Assembly (NCBI RefSeq): GCF_009746125.1
Contig: NZ_CP041352.1
Span: 1,391,847-1,455,846, forward strand
Length of the DNA: 64,000 nt
DNA from: Casimicrobium huifangae
Lineage (GTDB): Bacteria; Pseudomonadota; Gammaproteobacteria; Burkholderiales; Casimicrobiaceae
Direction of reading: 5' to 3'
Below are positions 42,002 through 51,109 of this stretch, piece after piece. Position numbers and translations under genes: made by a program. The stretch's first letter is position 1. Each line of letters begins with the position of its first letter. Below the pieces are notes generated by a model that was given only the letters and a program-made list of their open reading frames with translations, was not told the DNA's origin and did no database searches.

Positions 42002-44128
42002 TGCCTGCAGCCAGCGGTCAAACTCGGCCGCAGGCATTGGCTGCGCGAAAAGAAAACCCTGCATCACCCGGCAGCCGAGCGATTGCAGGCATTGCCGTTG
42101 CTCGGTCGTCTCCACGCCTTCCGCCACGGCCGTCATGGCGAGGCCGTGCGCGAGCTCGATGATGGTGTTGACGATAGCCACCGAGCTGGCCGACGCAGGC
42201 AGTTCGCGGACAAAGCTCTGATCAATCTTGAGCGTTTCCACCGGCAATGTGCGCAGGCGCGACAGTGACGAAAAGCCGGTGCCGAAGTCATCAATGGCCA
42301 GGGTGATGCCGGCGTCACGCAGGCGTGTCAGCGCCACCTGCATTGCGGGATCGTGGCCCATCACCATGCGTTCGGTGAGTTCGAGCTCAAGGCTGGCGCC
42401 AGTAAGGCCGTGGCGCTGCAGCGCTGCCAGTACCGAATCGACAAAATCCGGCGAGCGGAACTGGTTGCTCGACAGATTCACGGCCACCCGGGCATCGTGC
42501 CAGCCGTTTGCACGCCAGCGCGCAAGCTGGGTCATTGCACTGTCAAGCACCCATTGGCCGAGCGGGACGATTTGATGCAGGCTCTCGGCGACCGGAATGA
42601 ATTCATCGGGCGTCAGTACGCCGAGGTCACCACGGTTCCAGCGTAGCAGGGCCTCAACGCAGACCAGTCGTTTGCCATCGGCGGACAGTTCGGGCTGAAA
42701 GTAAAGCTCGAACTCACCCTTTTCGATGGCCGGTCCCAGCGCCTCTTCGATCATCAGGGCGTGGTCGGCGGCGCGCGCGATGGCCCGATCAAAGTAGCGC
42801 GCAGCGTCGCGGCCGGCGGTCTTGGCCAGATACATGGCGGCATCGGCATTCTTCAGGAGCTGCGACGGCGTCTCGCCGTCTTCGGGGTAGATGGCCACGC
42901 CGATTGAGGCGGTGACCCGGAAGCTGCGGGTGCCGACCCGCGTCGGGGTTTCGAACACGCGGCGCACGCTGTCAACGAAATCGACCAGCTGGGCGTGATC
43001 GGCAGCCCGATAGGTCATCACGAATTCGTCGCCGCCGTGGCGGGCGAGCCAGGCTTCGCGGTCGAGCGGGCTGCGCGCGGCGCAGAATGCACTCAGCTTC
43101 TCTGCTACCGCGATCAGCACCTCGTCACCGGAGGCATGACCGAGCGAATCATTGACCCGTTTCAGCTGGTCGAGATCGAGAAACAGCACTGCGAACGGTG
43201 TGCGCTCGGGCCCGCTCATGTCGATCATTTCGCAGAGGTGCTCGTCGAGATGCACGCGATTGGGCAACCCGGTCAGCGCATCGTGGACGGCGAGGAAGCG
43301 GATACGGTCCTGCGCGGCCCGGGATTCGGTGAGGTCGCGCACTACGATCATGCGCTGCCGCTGTCCGGCCCAGTCCATGTCGCGCACGATGTACTCGACC
43401 GGGATGCTGTGGCCGTCGCGATGCAGCGCGAGGCTCTCGTACGACAACTCGGCACCTGAGCTCATCACCTGACGAACGCGGGCGTGCTCGGAAGGCGGCA
43501 CGAAGTCGATGGTACGCCGGCCGGTCATCTGGTCATTGTCGTAGCCAAGCAGGCGGAGCAGGGGTGGGTTGACATCAGTGATCACGCCGCCAACATGAAA
43601 CGCAATTCCTTCCACGCTGGCGGCCATGAATTTGGCCAGGCGGTCGCTGCTTTGTTTGCTGGCGAGTTCGGCGGCGCGATGCTTGGTGATGTCGGTAATC
43701 ATCACGAACACCCGCTCCGGTTGCGGCGTGCCCCAGGGCACCAGGCTGACTTCGATCCAGCGACGCTGCCCATCGGTATCCATGGAACGGGAGTAGGTGA
43801 CCGTGGTGCGCTCCGCCAGGACCCGCTCGACCGCGGGGCGGATCCGCTCCGTCGCTTCCGGGCCAATAATTTCCTCGGCGGTGCGGCCCACTGCCTGTTC
43901 AGGTGCCAGACCACCCAGGCGGGCATAGTGCACGTTGGCGTACAGACAGCGATGCGATGACGCGTCGAAGCAGGCAAGCATTACCGGCACTTCGTCCATG
44001 AGACGCATCAGGTCTTCGAGAGAGAGTGTGGACGATGATGCGGGCACGGGAAGGAAAGCGTGTTGCAAACAGACTGGAGGCGAAAAGAGGGTGGTGCTAC
44101 CGGCAAGGTGCTGCACCGTCACGATCAT
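41987..44128 (-). CDS. PAS-PAS-GGDEF-EAL cyclic-di-GMP protein
   Basis: About 713 residues from ATG 44128; the frame is open to 44341 but without homology. Two PAS sensor domains come first (about residues 40-155 and 165-280; ANVHYARLGGLAPEQAVGRT is typical). Then a GGDEF domain with intact RHGGDEFVMTYR, and an EAL domain with CVEALLRWN, the NLSSNQF strand, ELTERMVMG, AIDDFGTGFSSLSRL and LKIDQSFVREL. Both motifs are intact, so synthesis and hydrolysis of c-di-GMP are both possible; EAL activity often dominates. There is no signal peptide or membrane span, so it is a cytoplasmic sensor. Confidence 0.92.
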   Translation of the reverse strand: MIVTVQHLAGSTTLFSPPVCLQHAFLPVPASSSTLSLEDLMRLMDEVPVMLACFDASSHRCLYANVHYARLGGLAPEQAVGRTAEEIIGPEATERIRPAVERVLAERTTVTYSRSMDTDGQRRWIEVSLVPWGTPQPERVFVMITDITKHRAAELASKQSSDRLAKFMAASVEGIAFHVGGVITDVNPPLLRLLGYDNDQMTGRRTIDFVPPSEHARVRQVMSSGAELSYESLALHRDGHSIPVEYIVRDMDWAGQRQRMIVVRDLTESRAAQDRIRFLAVHDALTGLPNRVHLDEHLCEMIDMSGPERTPFAVLFLDLDQLKRVNDSLGHASGDEVLIAVAEKLSAFCAARSPLDREAWLARHGGDEFVMTYRAADHAQLVDFVDSVRRVFETPTRVGTRSFRVTASIGVAIYPEDGETPSQLLKNADAAMYLAKTAGRDAARYFDRAIARAADHALMIEEALGPAIEKGEFELYFQPELSADGKRLVCVEALLRWNRGDLGVLTPDEFIPVAESLHQIVPLGQWVLDSAMTQLARWRANGWHDARVAVNLSSNQFRSPDFVDSVLAALQRHGLTGASLELELTERMVMGHDPAMQVALTRLRDAGITLAIDDFGTGFSSLSRLRTLPVETLKIDQSFVRELPASASSVAIVNTIIELAHGLAMTAVAEGVETTEQRQCLQSLGCRVMQGFLFAQPMPAAEFDRWLQALLGR

Positions 44129-44505
44129 CGAGTCTAACGTGCGTTTGTCGCACAACGCGAAGGGAATCAGTCCTTTTCCGGGACAATTGTGACGGGTCTG
44201 ATCGGCTGTTGCGTTTGTGTCGCCACGTTTGAAGCGGTCTTGTGCAGCCGCAACATTGCGGGTGGCACATGGCGCCATGCTTATCGGGCTCATCATTGCT
44301 GGAAGCAGCGCTGGAAATGGCTCAGTTTTTGAGCATTGCACTGCAGCACGGGGCGTTAAAATGCGGCTATCGCTTTTTTGCCGATGAGCATTCCGTCACG
44401 CGATCCGTGGCCGAGTGTCCGGCAGTTCCCGACCCGATTCCCAAACCGCTGCGTGCGCAGTCCTGATGACTGCCGCGTATTTGCCCTACGAGTTGAACGA
44501 CGAAC
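44129..44505. other. Divergent promoter region before malate synthase
   Basis: About 375 bases between the EAL gene and aceB. GTTAAAATGCGG (44353-44364) contains a plausible -10 (TAAAAT) for the rightward gene. No repeat or operator was recognised; the in-frame extension of the EAL gene here looks accidental. Confidence 0.35.
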
Positions 44506-46089
44506 ATGAGCACACCCACCTACGGCGCCGGCATTCAGATCAACGCGCCCATTACCCCTGATTTCGCCACCATCCTGACACCGGAAGCGATGGCGCTGGT
44601 CGCCAAACTGCACCGCGCCTTCGAGCCGCGCCGCCAGCAACTGCTCGCCGCCCGTGCCGAGCGCGCCAAACGCCTTGATGCTGGCGAGCGGCCGGACTTC
44701 CTGGCGGAAACGAAGCACATCCGCGAAGGCGACTGGAAAGTCGCACCGCTGCCGAAGGCGCTGGAATGCCGCCGCGTGGAGATCACCGGTCCGGTGGAAG
44801 CCAAGATGGTGATCAACGCGTTCAATTCGGGCGCAGACAGCTACATGACCGATTTCGAGGATTCGAATTCGCCGTCGTGGGAGAACCAGATCCAGGGCCA
44901 GATTAACCTCGGCCGCGCGATTCGCCGCACGCTCACGCTCGAGCAGAACGGCAAGAGCTACAAGTTGAACGACAAGATCGCGACACTGCAGGTGCGGCCG
45001 CGCGGCTGGCATCTGGACGAAAAGCACGTCCTGATCGACGGCCAGCGCGTGCACGGCGGCATCTTCGACTTCGCGCTGTTCATGTTCCATAACGCGAAGG
45101 AGCAGATTGCGCGCGGCGCCGGTCCGTTCTTCTACCTGCCCAAGATGGAATCGCACCTCGAGGCGCGCCTGTGGAACGACGTCTTCGTGATGACCCAGAA
45201 CGAATTGGGCCTGCCGCAGGGCACCATCAAGGCGACGGTGCTGATCGAGACCATCGTCGCCGCGTTCGAGATGGAAGAAATCCTCTACGAACTGCGCGAG
45301 CACAGCGCCGGCCTCAATGCCGGCCGCTGGGACTACATCTTCTCGTGTATCAAGAAGTTCAAGCTCGACAAGAACTTCTGCCTGGCCGACCGAGCGCAGG
45401 TGAAGATGACGGCGCCGTTCATGCGGGCCTATGCTCTCTTGCTGTTGAAGACTTGTCACAAGCGCGGTGCCCCAGCCATTGGCGGCATGAGCGCGCTGAT
45501 TCCGATCAAGAACGATCCCGAGAAGAACGCCATCGCCATGGCCGGCATCATTGCCGACAAGAAGCGCGACGCGACCGATGGCTATGACGGCGGCTGGGTC
45601 GCGCACCCAGGGCTCGTCGAGGCTTCGATGAAAGAGTTTGTTGCGGTGCTTGGCGACAAACCCAATCAGTGGGAAAAGCAGAAACCCGAAGTCAGCGTGA
45701 CGGCGGCAGATTTGCTCAATTTCCAGCCGGAAACGCCGATCACCGAGGCTGGCCTGCGCATGAACATCAACGTGGGCATTCACTACCTGGGCGCCTGGCT
45801 CGCGGGCAACGGCTGTGTGCCGATCCACAACCTGATGGAGGACGCCGCCACGGCCGAAATCTCGCGCTCGCAGGTGTGGCAGTGGATCCGCTCGCCCAAG
45901 GGGGTGCTCGACGATGGCCGCAAGGTTACGGCTGAGATGGTGAAAGCGATGGTTCCCGAGGAGCTGGCCAAGATCAAGGCGGGCGGCTTCGACGGCAAGT
46001 TCGACCGCGCGGCCGAGATATTCACGCAGATGAGCACGCAGGAAGCATTCGCCGAATTCCTGACACTGCCGCTGTACGAAGAGATTTAG
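44506..46089 (+). CDS. aceB: Malate synthase A
   Basis: A 527-residue glyoxylate-shunt enzyme joining glyoxylate and acetyl-CoA to malate. Visible family landmarks are FEDSNSPSWENQIQGQINL (Mg and substrate region), VRPRGWHLDEKHV with the catalytic Arg region, GIFDFALFMFHN, and the signature EHSAGLNAGRWDYIFSCI around residue 270. The catalytic Asp region is in the C-terminal NLMEDAATAEISRSQVWQW. It is full length. No isocitrate lyase gene is in the window. Acetate from phosphonoacetate cleavage (PhnA) would feed this shunt, but the genes are 15 kb apart. Confidence 0.96.
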   Translation: MSTPTYGAGIQINAPITPDFATILTPEAMALVAKLHRAFEPRRQQLLAARAERAKRLDAGERPDFLAETKHIREGDWKVAPLPKALECRRVEITGPVEAKMVINAFNSGADSYMTDFEDSNSPSWENQIQGQINLGRAIRRTLTLEQNGKSYKLNDKIATLQVRPRGWHLDEKHVLIDGQRVHGGIFDFALFMFHNAKEQIARGAGPFFYLPKMESHLEARLWNDVFVMTQNELGLPQGTIKATVLIETIVAAFEMEEILYELREHSAGLNAGRWDYIFSCIKKFKLDKNFCLADRAQVKMTAPFMRAYALLLLKTCHKRGAPAIGGMSALIPIKNDPEKNAIAMAGIIADKKRDATDGYDGGWVAHPGLVEASMKEFVAVLGDKPNQWEKQKPEVSVTAADLLNFQPETPITEAGLRMNINVGIHYLGAWLAGNGCVPIHNLMEDAATAEISRSQVWQWIRSPKGVLDDGRKVTAEMVKAMVPEELAKIKAGGFDGKFDRAAEIFTQMSTQEAFAEFLTLPLYEEI

Positions 46090-46187
46090 CGCGAATCCGG
46101 TCGGCACTCCGCCGCAGCGAGGGGCGCAAGCGCTGGCGCGGCCAGCCGTGGTTTGCTGCGCCGCAGAAGAATTGTCCCAAAGTGGCC

Positions 46188-46216
46188 GAAAAACGCACCT
46201 CGTTGGTGCGTTTTTC
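46188..46216 (+). terminator. Rho-independent terminator of aceB
   Basis: AAAAACGCACC, loop TCGT, TGGTGCGTTTTT, about 100 bases after the aceB stop. The rest of the 350-base gap up to 46441 has no repeat or gene that I could recognise and should contain the promoter of the DUF3501 gene. Confidence 0.9.
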
Positions 46217-46441
46217 GTTTATAGAGCGAATTGCTGACCGCCAAAGGCTGGCTTTTTAGGAACCTGCGACCTAAAATTGATGTCTACCGCTCATAAGTGT
46301 GCACGCAGGAGTGGGTGTCGAATTGCCAAGGGTTTCCCCGGGTAACAGACGCCGCGAAGCACCCGTTTCGGTATGTCGGGCAGGGCGCCACCAGAAGCAA
46401 ACCCGCCGATTTGGATGTATCGATTACTCACGGATTGGACT

Positions 46442-47038
46442 ATGGCAAAGAAGTCAGCGCCCGTTTTGTCGCGGGCTAACCTTTGGTCGCTCGAAGAATA
46501 CGCAAAGCGTCGCCCCACCTTTCAACCAGAGGTGATGGCGCACAAGAAAAATCGCACCGTGCATCTGGGCAACCACCTGACGCTTCAGTTTGAAGACGAA
46601 ATGACGGTGCGCTACCAGATTCAGGAAATGCTGCACAACGAAGCGACCGATCACGACAGCGTGCAGAGCGAGCTGGATGCCTACTTGCCGCTGATCCCGG
46701 ACGGCAGCAATTTCAAGGCGACGATGACGCTGGATTACACCGACGACGCCGAGAAGAAGCGTCAGTTGGCGCAACTGATCGGCATCGAGGATCGCGTCTG
46801 GATTCAGGTTGAAGGCAGCTCCAAGCTGTATTCGATCGCCGACGAAGATGTTGATCGCGAGAACGACTACGGCCCATCGACCGTGCATTTCTTGCGCTTC
46901 GAGCTGACCAAGGAAATGAAAGCCGCGCTGAAATATGGCGTCGGGCTTGCGGTCGGCGTTGATCACCCGCGCTACAAGGCCGCAATCAATCCGCTGCCGC
47001 AAACCATTCGCAATGCGCTGGTCGCTGACCTGAAGTAA
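46442..47038 (+). CDS. DUF3501 family protein
   Basis: A 198-residue cytoplasmic protein. The core RTVHLGNHLTLQFEDEMTVR followed by YQIQEMLHNEA and the later TVHFLRFELT are typical of DUF3501, a family of unknown role often found beside rubrerythrin or Fe-S protein genes. Those partners are not seen here. Start ATG 46442 was chosen because homology begins there; the frame extends 69 bases upstream. Confidence 0.88.
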   Translation: MAKKSAPVLSRANLWSLEEYAKRRPTFQPEVMAHKKNRTVHLGNHLTLQFEDEMTVRYQIQEMLHNEATDHDSVQSELDAYLPLIPDGSNFKATMTLDYTDDAEKKRQLAQLIGIEDRVWIQVEGSSKLYSIADEDVDRENDYGPSTVHFLRFELTKEMKAALKYGVGLAVGVDHPRYKAAINPLPQTIRNALVADLK

Positions 47039-47055
47039 TTTCGGTCATCGTCGGC

Positions 47056-47082
47056 AAAAAGGCGGCTTCGGCCGCCTTTTTC
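47056..47082 (+). terminator. Rho-independent terminator of the DUF3501 gene
   Basis: AAAAAGGCGGC, loop TTCG, GCCGCCTTTTT, starting 18 bases after the stop. Symmetrical enough to work for both directions. Confidence 0.92.
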
Positions 47083-47130
47083 GTTTTCTGGCGAGGCTCG
47101 TCGACATGCGTGAAAGTTGCCGGCGCAGCG

Positions 47131-47250
47131 ATCAGCTTTTTGCTGAAAGCCTCATTCGAAAAGGGCTGGAAGGTCAGAAATGCGCTCAGTCGACATATGA
47201 TGATTTGATGCGCTGAGCACTATGCTGAAGCCACTTTCTCAATAAAGATG
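47131..47250. repeat. Dispersed palindromic repeat, copy C
   Basis: The left arm ATCAGCTTTTTGCTGAAAGC runs on to CTCATTCGAAAAGGGCT. The core is CTCAGTCGACATATG at 47186-47200. A weaker inverse right arm contains GATGCGCTGAGCACTATGC and GCCACTTTCTCAATAAAG. It lies between convergent genes. Confidence 0.72.
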
Positions 47251-47295
47251 TACTGCGCTGCGGTCCGTGCCACGGTCGCGAGTCGGGCATGCACG

Positions 47296-48456
47296 CTATG
47301 CCAGTGCGCCTGCAAGTCGCGCCACACCGTCCTGTAGCTTTGCCATGTTGACTGCGTAAGCCATTCGCACATGTTCCCGGGCGCGGAATTCGCCGAAGTC
47401 GATGCCGGGCGCGAAGGCGACGCCGGTGCGGTCGAGCATTTCGCTGGCGAACTTTTCGCTATCGCGGGTGAAGGCACTGACGTCGGCATAGACGAAGAAG
47501 CCGCCGTCAGGCAGGATGGGGATCTTGAAGCCGATTTTGCCGAGCGCGGTCGCAAAGTAGTCCCGTCGTGCCTGGAATTCCGCCCGGCGAGCCTCGGCAA
47601 TGGCGTAGGCGGCGTCGGAGAAGCAGGCCAGCGCAGCATGCTGCGAAAGCGCCGCCGGCGAGATGTAGAGGTTCTGCGCCAGCTTTTCGAGATCGCGCAC
47701 ATGACGCTCCGGCGCGACCAGCCAGCCCAGGCGCCAACCGGTCATGTTCCAGTATTTTGAAAAGCTGCTCACCACAAACGCGTCATCGCTGTGCGCCAAT
47801 GCGGTCTCCGGCGGCCGGCCATAGTTGAGACCGGCATAAGTCTCGTCCGAGATCAGCAAGCCGCCGTGGGCTGCCACGCAGTCAACGATGCGTTTGAGCT
47901 CGCCCTCGTGCAGGCTGGTACCGGTAGGGTTCGACGGGCTCGCCACCAGCACACCCTTGGTGCTGCGGCCCCAAGCGCGGTCAATCATCGCTGCGGTGAA
48001 CTGGTAGGCGTCATCGGGCCCGACCGGCAAGGTGCGCGGTACACCCTCCATCACCCGCACGAAATGGCGATTGCAGGGGTAGGAGGGGTCAGTGAGCAGG
48101 ATTTCGTCGTCGCGACCCACCAGCAGCGCACAAGTGAGCAGTAGCGCCGCGGAGCCGCCCGCGGTGACGATGATGCGCTCCGGCGCAATGTCGAGGCCGT
48201 GCAAGCGCCGGTAGTGGCCGCTGATCGCCTCGCGCAATGCGCGAATGCCGAGGGCGCTGGTGTAGTAGATCTGGCCACTCGCCAGTAACGACTGCGCGGC
48301 GTCGATCACCGGTTGTGGCGTCGGGAAGTCCGGCTCGCCAATTTCCATGTGGATCACGTCGCGTCCCTGTGCCTCCAGCGCGCGGGCGTGAGTGGCAATC
48401 TCCATCACGTGGAAGGGTTCGATCTGCGAAAGGCGGGCGGCGATGGCGGGCGTCAT
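47296..48456 (-). CDS. Class I/II aminotransferase (pyridoxal phosphate)
   Basis: A 386-residue PLP enzyme of the AspC-like group. GRDVIHMEIGEPDFPTP near the N-terminus, ILLTDPSYPCNRHFV, SNPTGTSLHEGEL, the Asp/Tyr segment LLISDETYAGLNYG, the PLP lysine in VSSFSKYWNMTGWRLGW and the C-terminal Arg in EHVRMAYAV are all present. Cytoplasmic; the amino acid acted on is not clear. It is the third gene of a leftward set with the winged-helix/TPR protein (gap 49 bases) and the HAD phosphatase. Confidence 0.92.
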   Translation of the reverse strand: MTPAIAARLSQIEPFHVMEIATHARALEAQGRDVIHMEIGEPDFPTPQPVIDAAQSLLASGQIYYTSALGIRALREAISGHYRRLHGLDIAPERIIVTAGGSAALLLTCALLVGRDDEILLTDPSYPCNRHFVRVMEGVPRTLPVGPDDAYQFTAAMIDRAWGRSTKGVLVASPSNPTGTSLHEGELKRIVDCVAAHGGLLISDETYAGLNYGRPPETALAHSDDAFVVSSFSKYWNMTGWRLGWLVAPERHVRDLEKLAQNLYISPAALSQHAALACFSDAAYAIAEARRAEFQARRDYFATALGKIGFKIPILPDGGFFVYADVSAFTRDSEKFASEMLDRTGVAFAPGIDFGEFRAREHVRMAYAVNMAKLQDGVARLAGALA

Positions 48457-48505
48457 TGACTGCGAACGCGAAGCGTTGAAAAAGGGAGAAGCGTGGCGCC
48501 TGCTG

Positions 48506-50233
48506 TCAGGGCGCCGCAGGATAGTTCATGGTGGCCAGCAGCGCCTGCCAGCGGGGATCACCGTGGTGTCGGCGAAACGCAGGTTGGCACGGTAGCAGAA
48601 GTTGTAGCGGTTCAGTCGGTACTGCCACAGCCCGTACATGCTCGAAAAACGCTGCATCATCGGCGCCGCCGCTCTCAACGCAGGCGATCGCGAAGTGCCG
48701 TGCACCATCGCGCAGCCGACTGAACTGCGGGTAGCGGGTGCGCGCCGCGGAGAGGTCACCCAGTCGCGCCTCGGCGAACCCGGCGTGGAATACGAGCTGG
48801 GCGGCGGTCGGGAAGCGTTGCAGCGCCAGTTCGGCGGTGCGCAGCGATTGCGCGTGTTCACCGGCGAGCTCCAGCCAGGTGCACAGCGTATCGAAGTAAA
48901 ACGCCGATTCGCCAAGCAGGCGACGCGCATCGTCGATTGCCCGCCTCGATTCGGCGAGCCGGTCGCCTGCCATGAGCGTCAGCGCGTGGTGGTAGCGGGC
49001 GGGTGGCGCCAGCGGATCAAGCGTGAGCACATGCTCATAGATGGCGGTGGCATCGGCAAAACGCCCGAGCGAGAGGTAGATGAAGCCCAGGCGCGCGTTG
49101 ACGCCGCCGTGGTTGGGCGCCAGCGCAACGGCCTCCTGCGCCCGTGCGAGGCCAAGCGCCCATTGCCGCTGGTTGCAGATGGTGGTGTAAGCCGACAGCG
49201 AGCGCGCCTGTGCGCTGCCCGGATCCAGGGCAATGGCCTGTTCGAGCGCGGCCTCGGCATCGCCCTGATCGAGAGTTGGCTCACTCGACAGTACTGAGCG
49301 GCGCGAGTAGCGCACCATCGCAAGTACAAACCAGGCATCGGCATGCTGCGGATCAAGTTCTGTTGCGCGCGTGGCCATTGCTTCGGCCAGCGCGAGATTT
49401 TCCGGCGTTTGCGTCACATTCAGACCGCGAGCCTGATCAATCAGCCCCTGCACTTGCGGCGCCGTGTTGCGGGCCACGACATGTGGCGCGTCCGCCACAG
49501 CGCCCAAAGTCAGCGACCGCAACATCAGGTCGATCAGGGCATCGAGCAGCACATGACGCTCGTCGCGTGCGAAGGTGAAGACGTGGCTCCACTGGTGGCT
49601 GCCGTCGGAGCCGAGCACCAGTTGCGCGGTCACTTTCAGTTGTGCGCCGTCAAGCTGCACGCTGCCTTCCAGCAGTGCATCAACTGCGAGCTCGGTGGCG
49701 ATTTCGCGCACGTCGCGATTGGCATTCTTGTAGCGAAAGCTCGACGTGCGGGCGATCACGCGCACATCGGGCAGCCGCGTCATGGCGTCGATGATGTCTT
49801 CGGACAGGCCATCGCAGAGGGCGTCCTCGTCGCTCCGTCCGGTAAAGTTCGCCAGCGGCAGGACGGCAATGCGCGGCTTGGCAGGCAACCCGGCAGGCGT
49901 GTTGCGGCGGACGATGGGCACATACCCACCGCGCTGGATTTCGATTCGCAACCCGTTGCTGCGTCCCTCGTCCCCGTAGTAACGGTCCAGCAGCTCGCGC
50001 AGTCGGTTGACCGAAACACGAACGATGCCATCGTTGGTTGAATCGTAGGTGGCGGCGTCCCGGCCGAAGACATCCAGCGCGATGACGCTTTCTTTCAGTC
50101 GGGTGCTGCCACCATCGTGCAGGCTGCTGACCAGGTACAGCAACAGGTCGCGCGCCCGCTGCGAACGCGCGAACGCACGGCTGCGCAGCACGCGGGCAAG
50201 CTCGGCGTTGACTTCATCGCGGTTCGGGTTCAT
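48506..50233 (-). CDS. Winged-helix, TolB-like and TPR protein (CadC/adenylate-cyclase-like regulator)
   Basis: 575 residues. Residues about 1-105 carry a helix-rich DNA-binding-like region (FGRDAATYDSTNDGIVRVSV, then RLRELLDRYY and a winged strand pair RIEIQRGGYVPIV). Residues about 120-240 form the TolB N-terminal-like domain (RIAVLPLANFTGRSDEDALC, then GLSEDIIDAMTRL). The rest is TPR helices (from about residue 280). There is no membrane span. This architecture is common in proteobacteria but rarely studied; a transcription regulator with protein-protein arms is the best guess. Target unknown. Confidence 0.82.
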   Translation of the reverse strand: MNPNRDEVNAELARVLRSRAFARSQRARDLLLYLVSSLHDGGSTRLKESVIALDVFGRDAATYDSTNDGIVRVSVNRLRELLDRYYGDEGRSNGLRIEIQRGGYVPIVRRNTPAGLPAKPRIAVLPLANFTGRSDEDALCDGLSEDIIDAMTRLPDVRVIARTSSFRYKNANRDVREIATELAVDALLEGSVQLDGAQLKVTAQLVLGSDGSHQWSHVFTFARDERHVLLDALIDLMLRSLTLGAVADAPHVVARNTAPQVQGLIDQARGLNVTQTPENLALAEAMATRATELDPQHADAWFVLAMVRYSRRSVLSSEPTLDQGDAEAALEQAIALDPGSAQARSLSAYTTICNQRQWALGLARAQEAVALAPNHGGVNARLGFIYLSLGRFADATAIYEHVLTLDPLAPPARYHHALTLMAGDRLAESRRAIDDARRLLGESAFYFDTLCTWLELAGEHAQSLRTAELALQRFPTAAQLVFHAGFAEARLGDLSAARTRYPQFSRLRDGARHFAIACVESGGADDAAFFEHVRAVAVPTEPLQLLLPCQPAFRRHHGDPRWQALLATMNYPAAP

Positions 50234-50312
50234 CGATATCCGGCCCGGCGCCTGTGGCGGGCGCCTTGATCAGACGCGATTTTCGCTCTTTTCGAGACTG
50301 GCAGCGCTGGCG

Positions 50313-50981
50313 CTAGCGCAGACGCAGTACCGGCTGACCGTGTTCTGCAGCCCATGCAGCCAGCTTTTCGTCGGGATCGACGGCGACCGGACGATCGGCG
50401 GCAAGCAGCAAAGGCAGATCGTTGATCGAATCGCTGAAGGCGGTGACCTCGAAGGAGGCGATTGAACTCTCGCGACTTGCGAGCCATGAATGGAGCCGCA
50501 CAACCTTGCCTTCGCGCATGTTGAGCGTGCCTGATGTCCGTCCGGTGAAGCGGCCGCCCACCACTTCCGGCTCGCTGGCGATCAGGTGCTCGATGCGGAG
50601 ATGCCTTGCCGTGAGTTCGGTGATGTAGCGGTTGGTCGCGGTTGTCATCGCCACCAGATCGGCGCTGGCCAGATGTTGCTCCACCAGCTCACGCGCGGCA
50701 TCAGGAATGCGCGGCACAATCTCAACGTCGAGAAACTCACGGCGCAGCGGCTCCCATTCCTCCGGGCTGCGGCCTGCCAGCGTGCTGACATAGAACTCGG
50801 TAAATTCTCGAACCCTCACTGTTCCAGCTTTGTAGCGGGTCTCCATGTCGGCATTGCGGGCCGAAAACTCGGCGCGGTCGAGAAGGCCGCGCCGGATCAG
50901 GAAGTCACACCAGAGCACATCGCTATCGCCCGTCAGCAGCGTGTGGTCGAGATCGAACAGGGTCAGCTTCTTTTTTGCCAT
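50313..50981 (-). CDS. HAD-superfamily hydrolase, subfamily IB (phosphoserine-phosphatase-like)
   Basis: 222 residues. Motif I LFDLDHTLL (the nucleophile Asp) is at the N-terminus, motif II VAMTTATN at about residue 103, and motif III/IV FSDSINDLPLLLAADRPVAV near the C-terminus. It is a cytoplasmic phosphatase of the HAD-IB type, substrate unknown. Start ATG 50981 is preferred over 51002. First of a leftward set with the winged-helix/TPR gene (gap 79 bases) and the aminotransferase. Confidence 0.9.
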   Translation of the reverse strand: MAKKKLTLFDLDHTLLTGDSDVLWCDFLIRRGLLDRAEFSARNADMETRYKAGTVRVREFTEFYVSTLAGRSPEEWEPLRREFLDVEIVPRIPDAARELVEQHLASADLVAMTTATNRYITELTARHLRIEHLIASEPEVVGGRFTGRTSGTLNMREGKVVRLHSWLASRESSIASFEVTAFSDSINDLPLLLAADRPVAVDPDEKLAAWAAEHGQPVLRLR

Positions 50982-51109
50982 CACCACTAACGGTAACACC
51001 AATGATCGTCAGGCGATACATGCGGGCATGACTTCATTTGACCACGATGGCGTCAAGTCCAGTTGGCCAGGCCGACGCGGCACTTCATCAACCTCGCGCT
51101 GCCGCTGCT

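Noticed and set aside
44356-46107. 583-codon leftward frame opposite aceB
   Set aside because: Antisense shadow; His/Arg-rich and without motifs, while the + strand encodes full-length malate synthase.
46217-46441. Sixth copy of the AGTCGAT palindrome near 46250
   Set aside because: GGCTGGCTTTTTAGG looks similar but there is no core AGTCGAT at the expected distance and no matching inverse arm.
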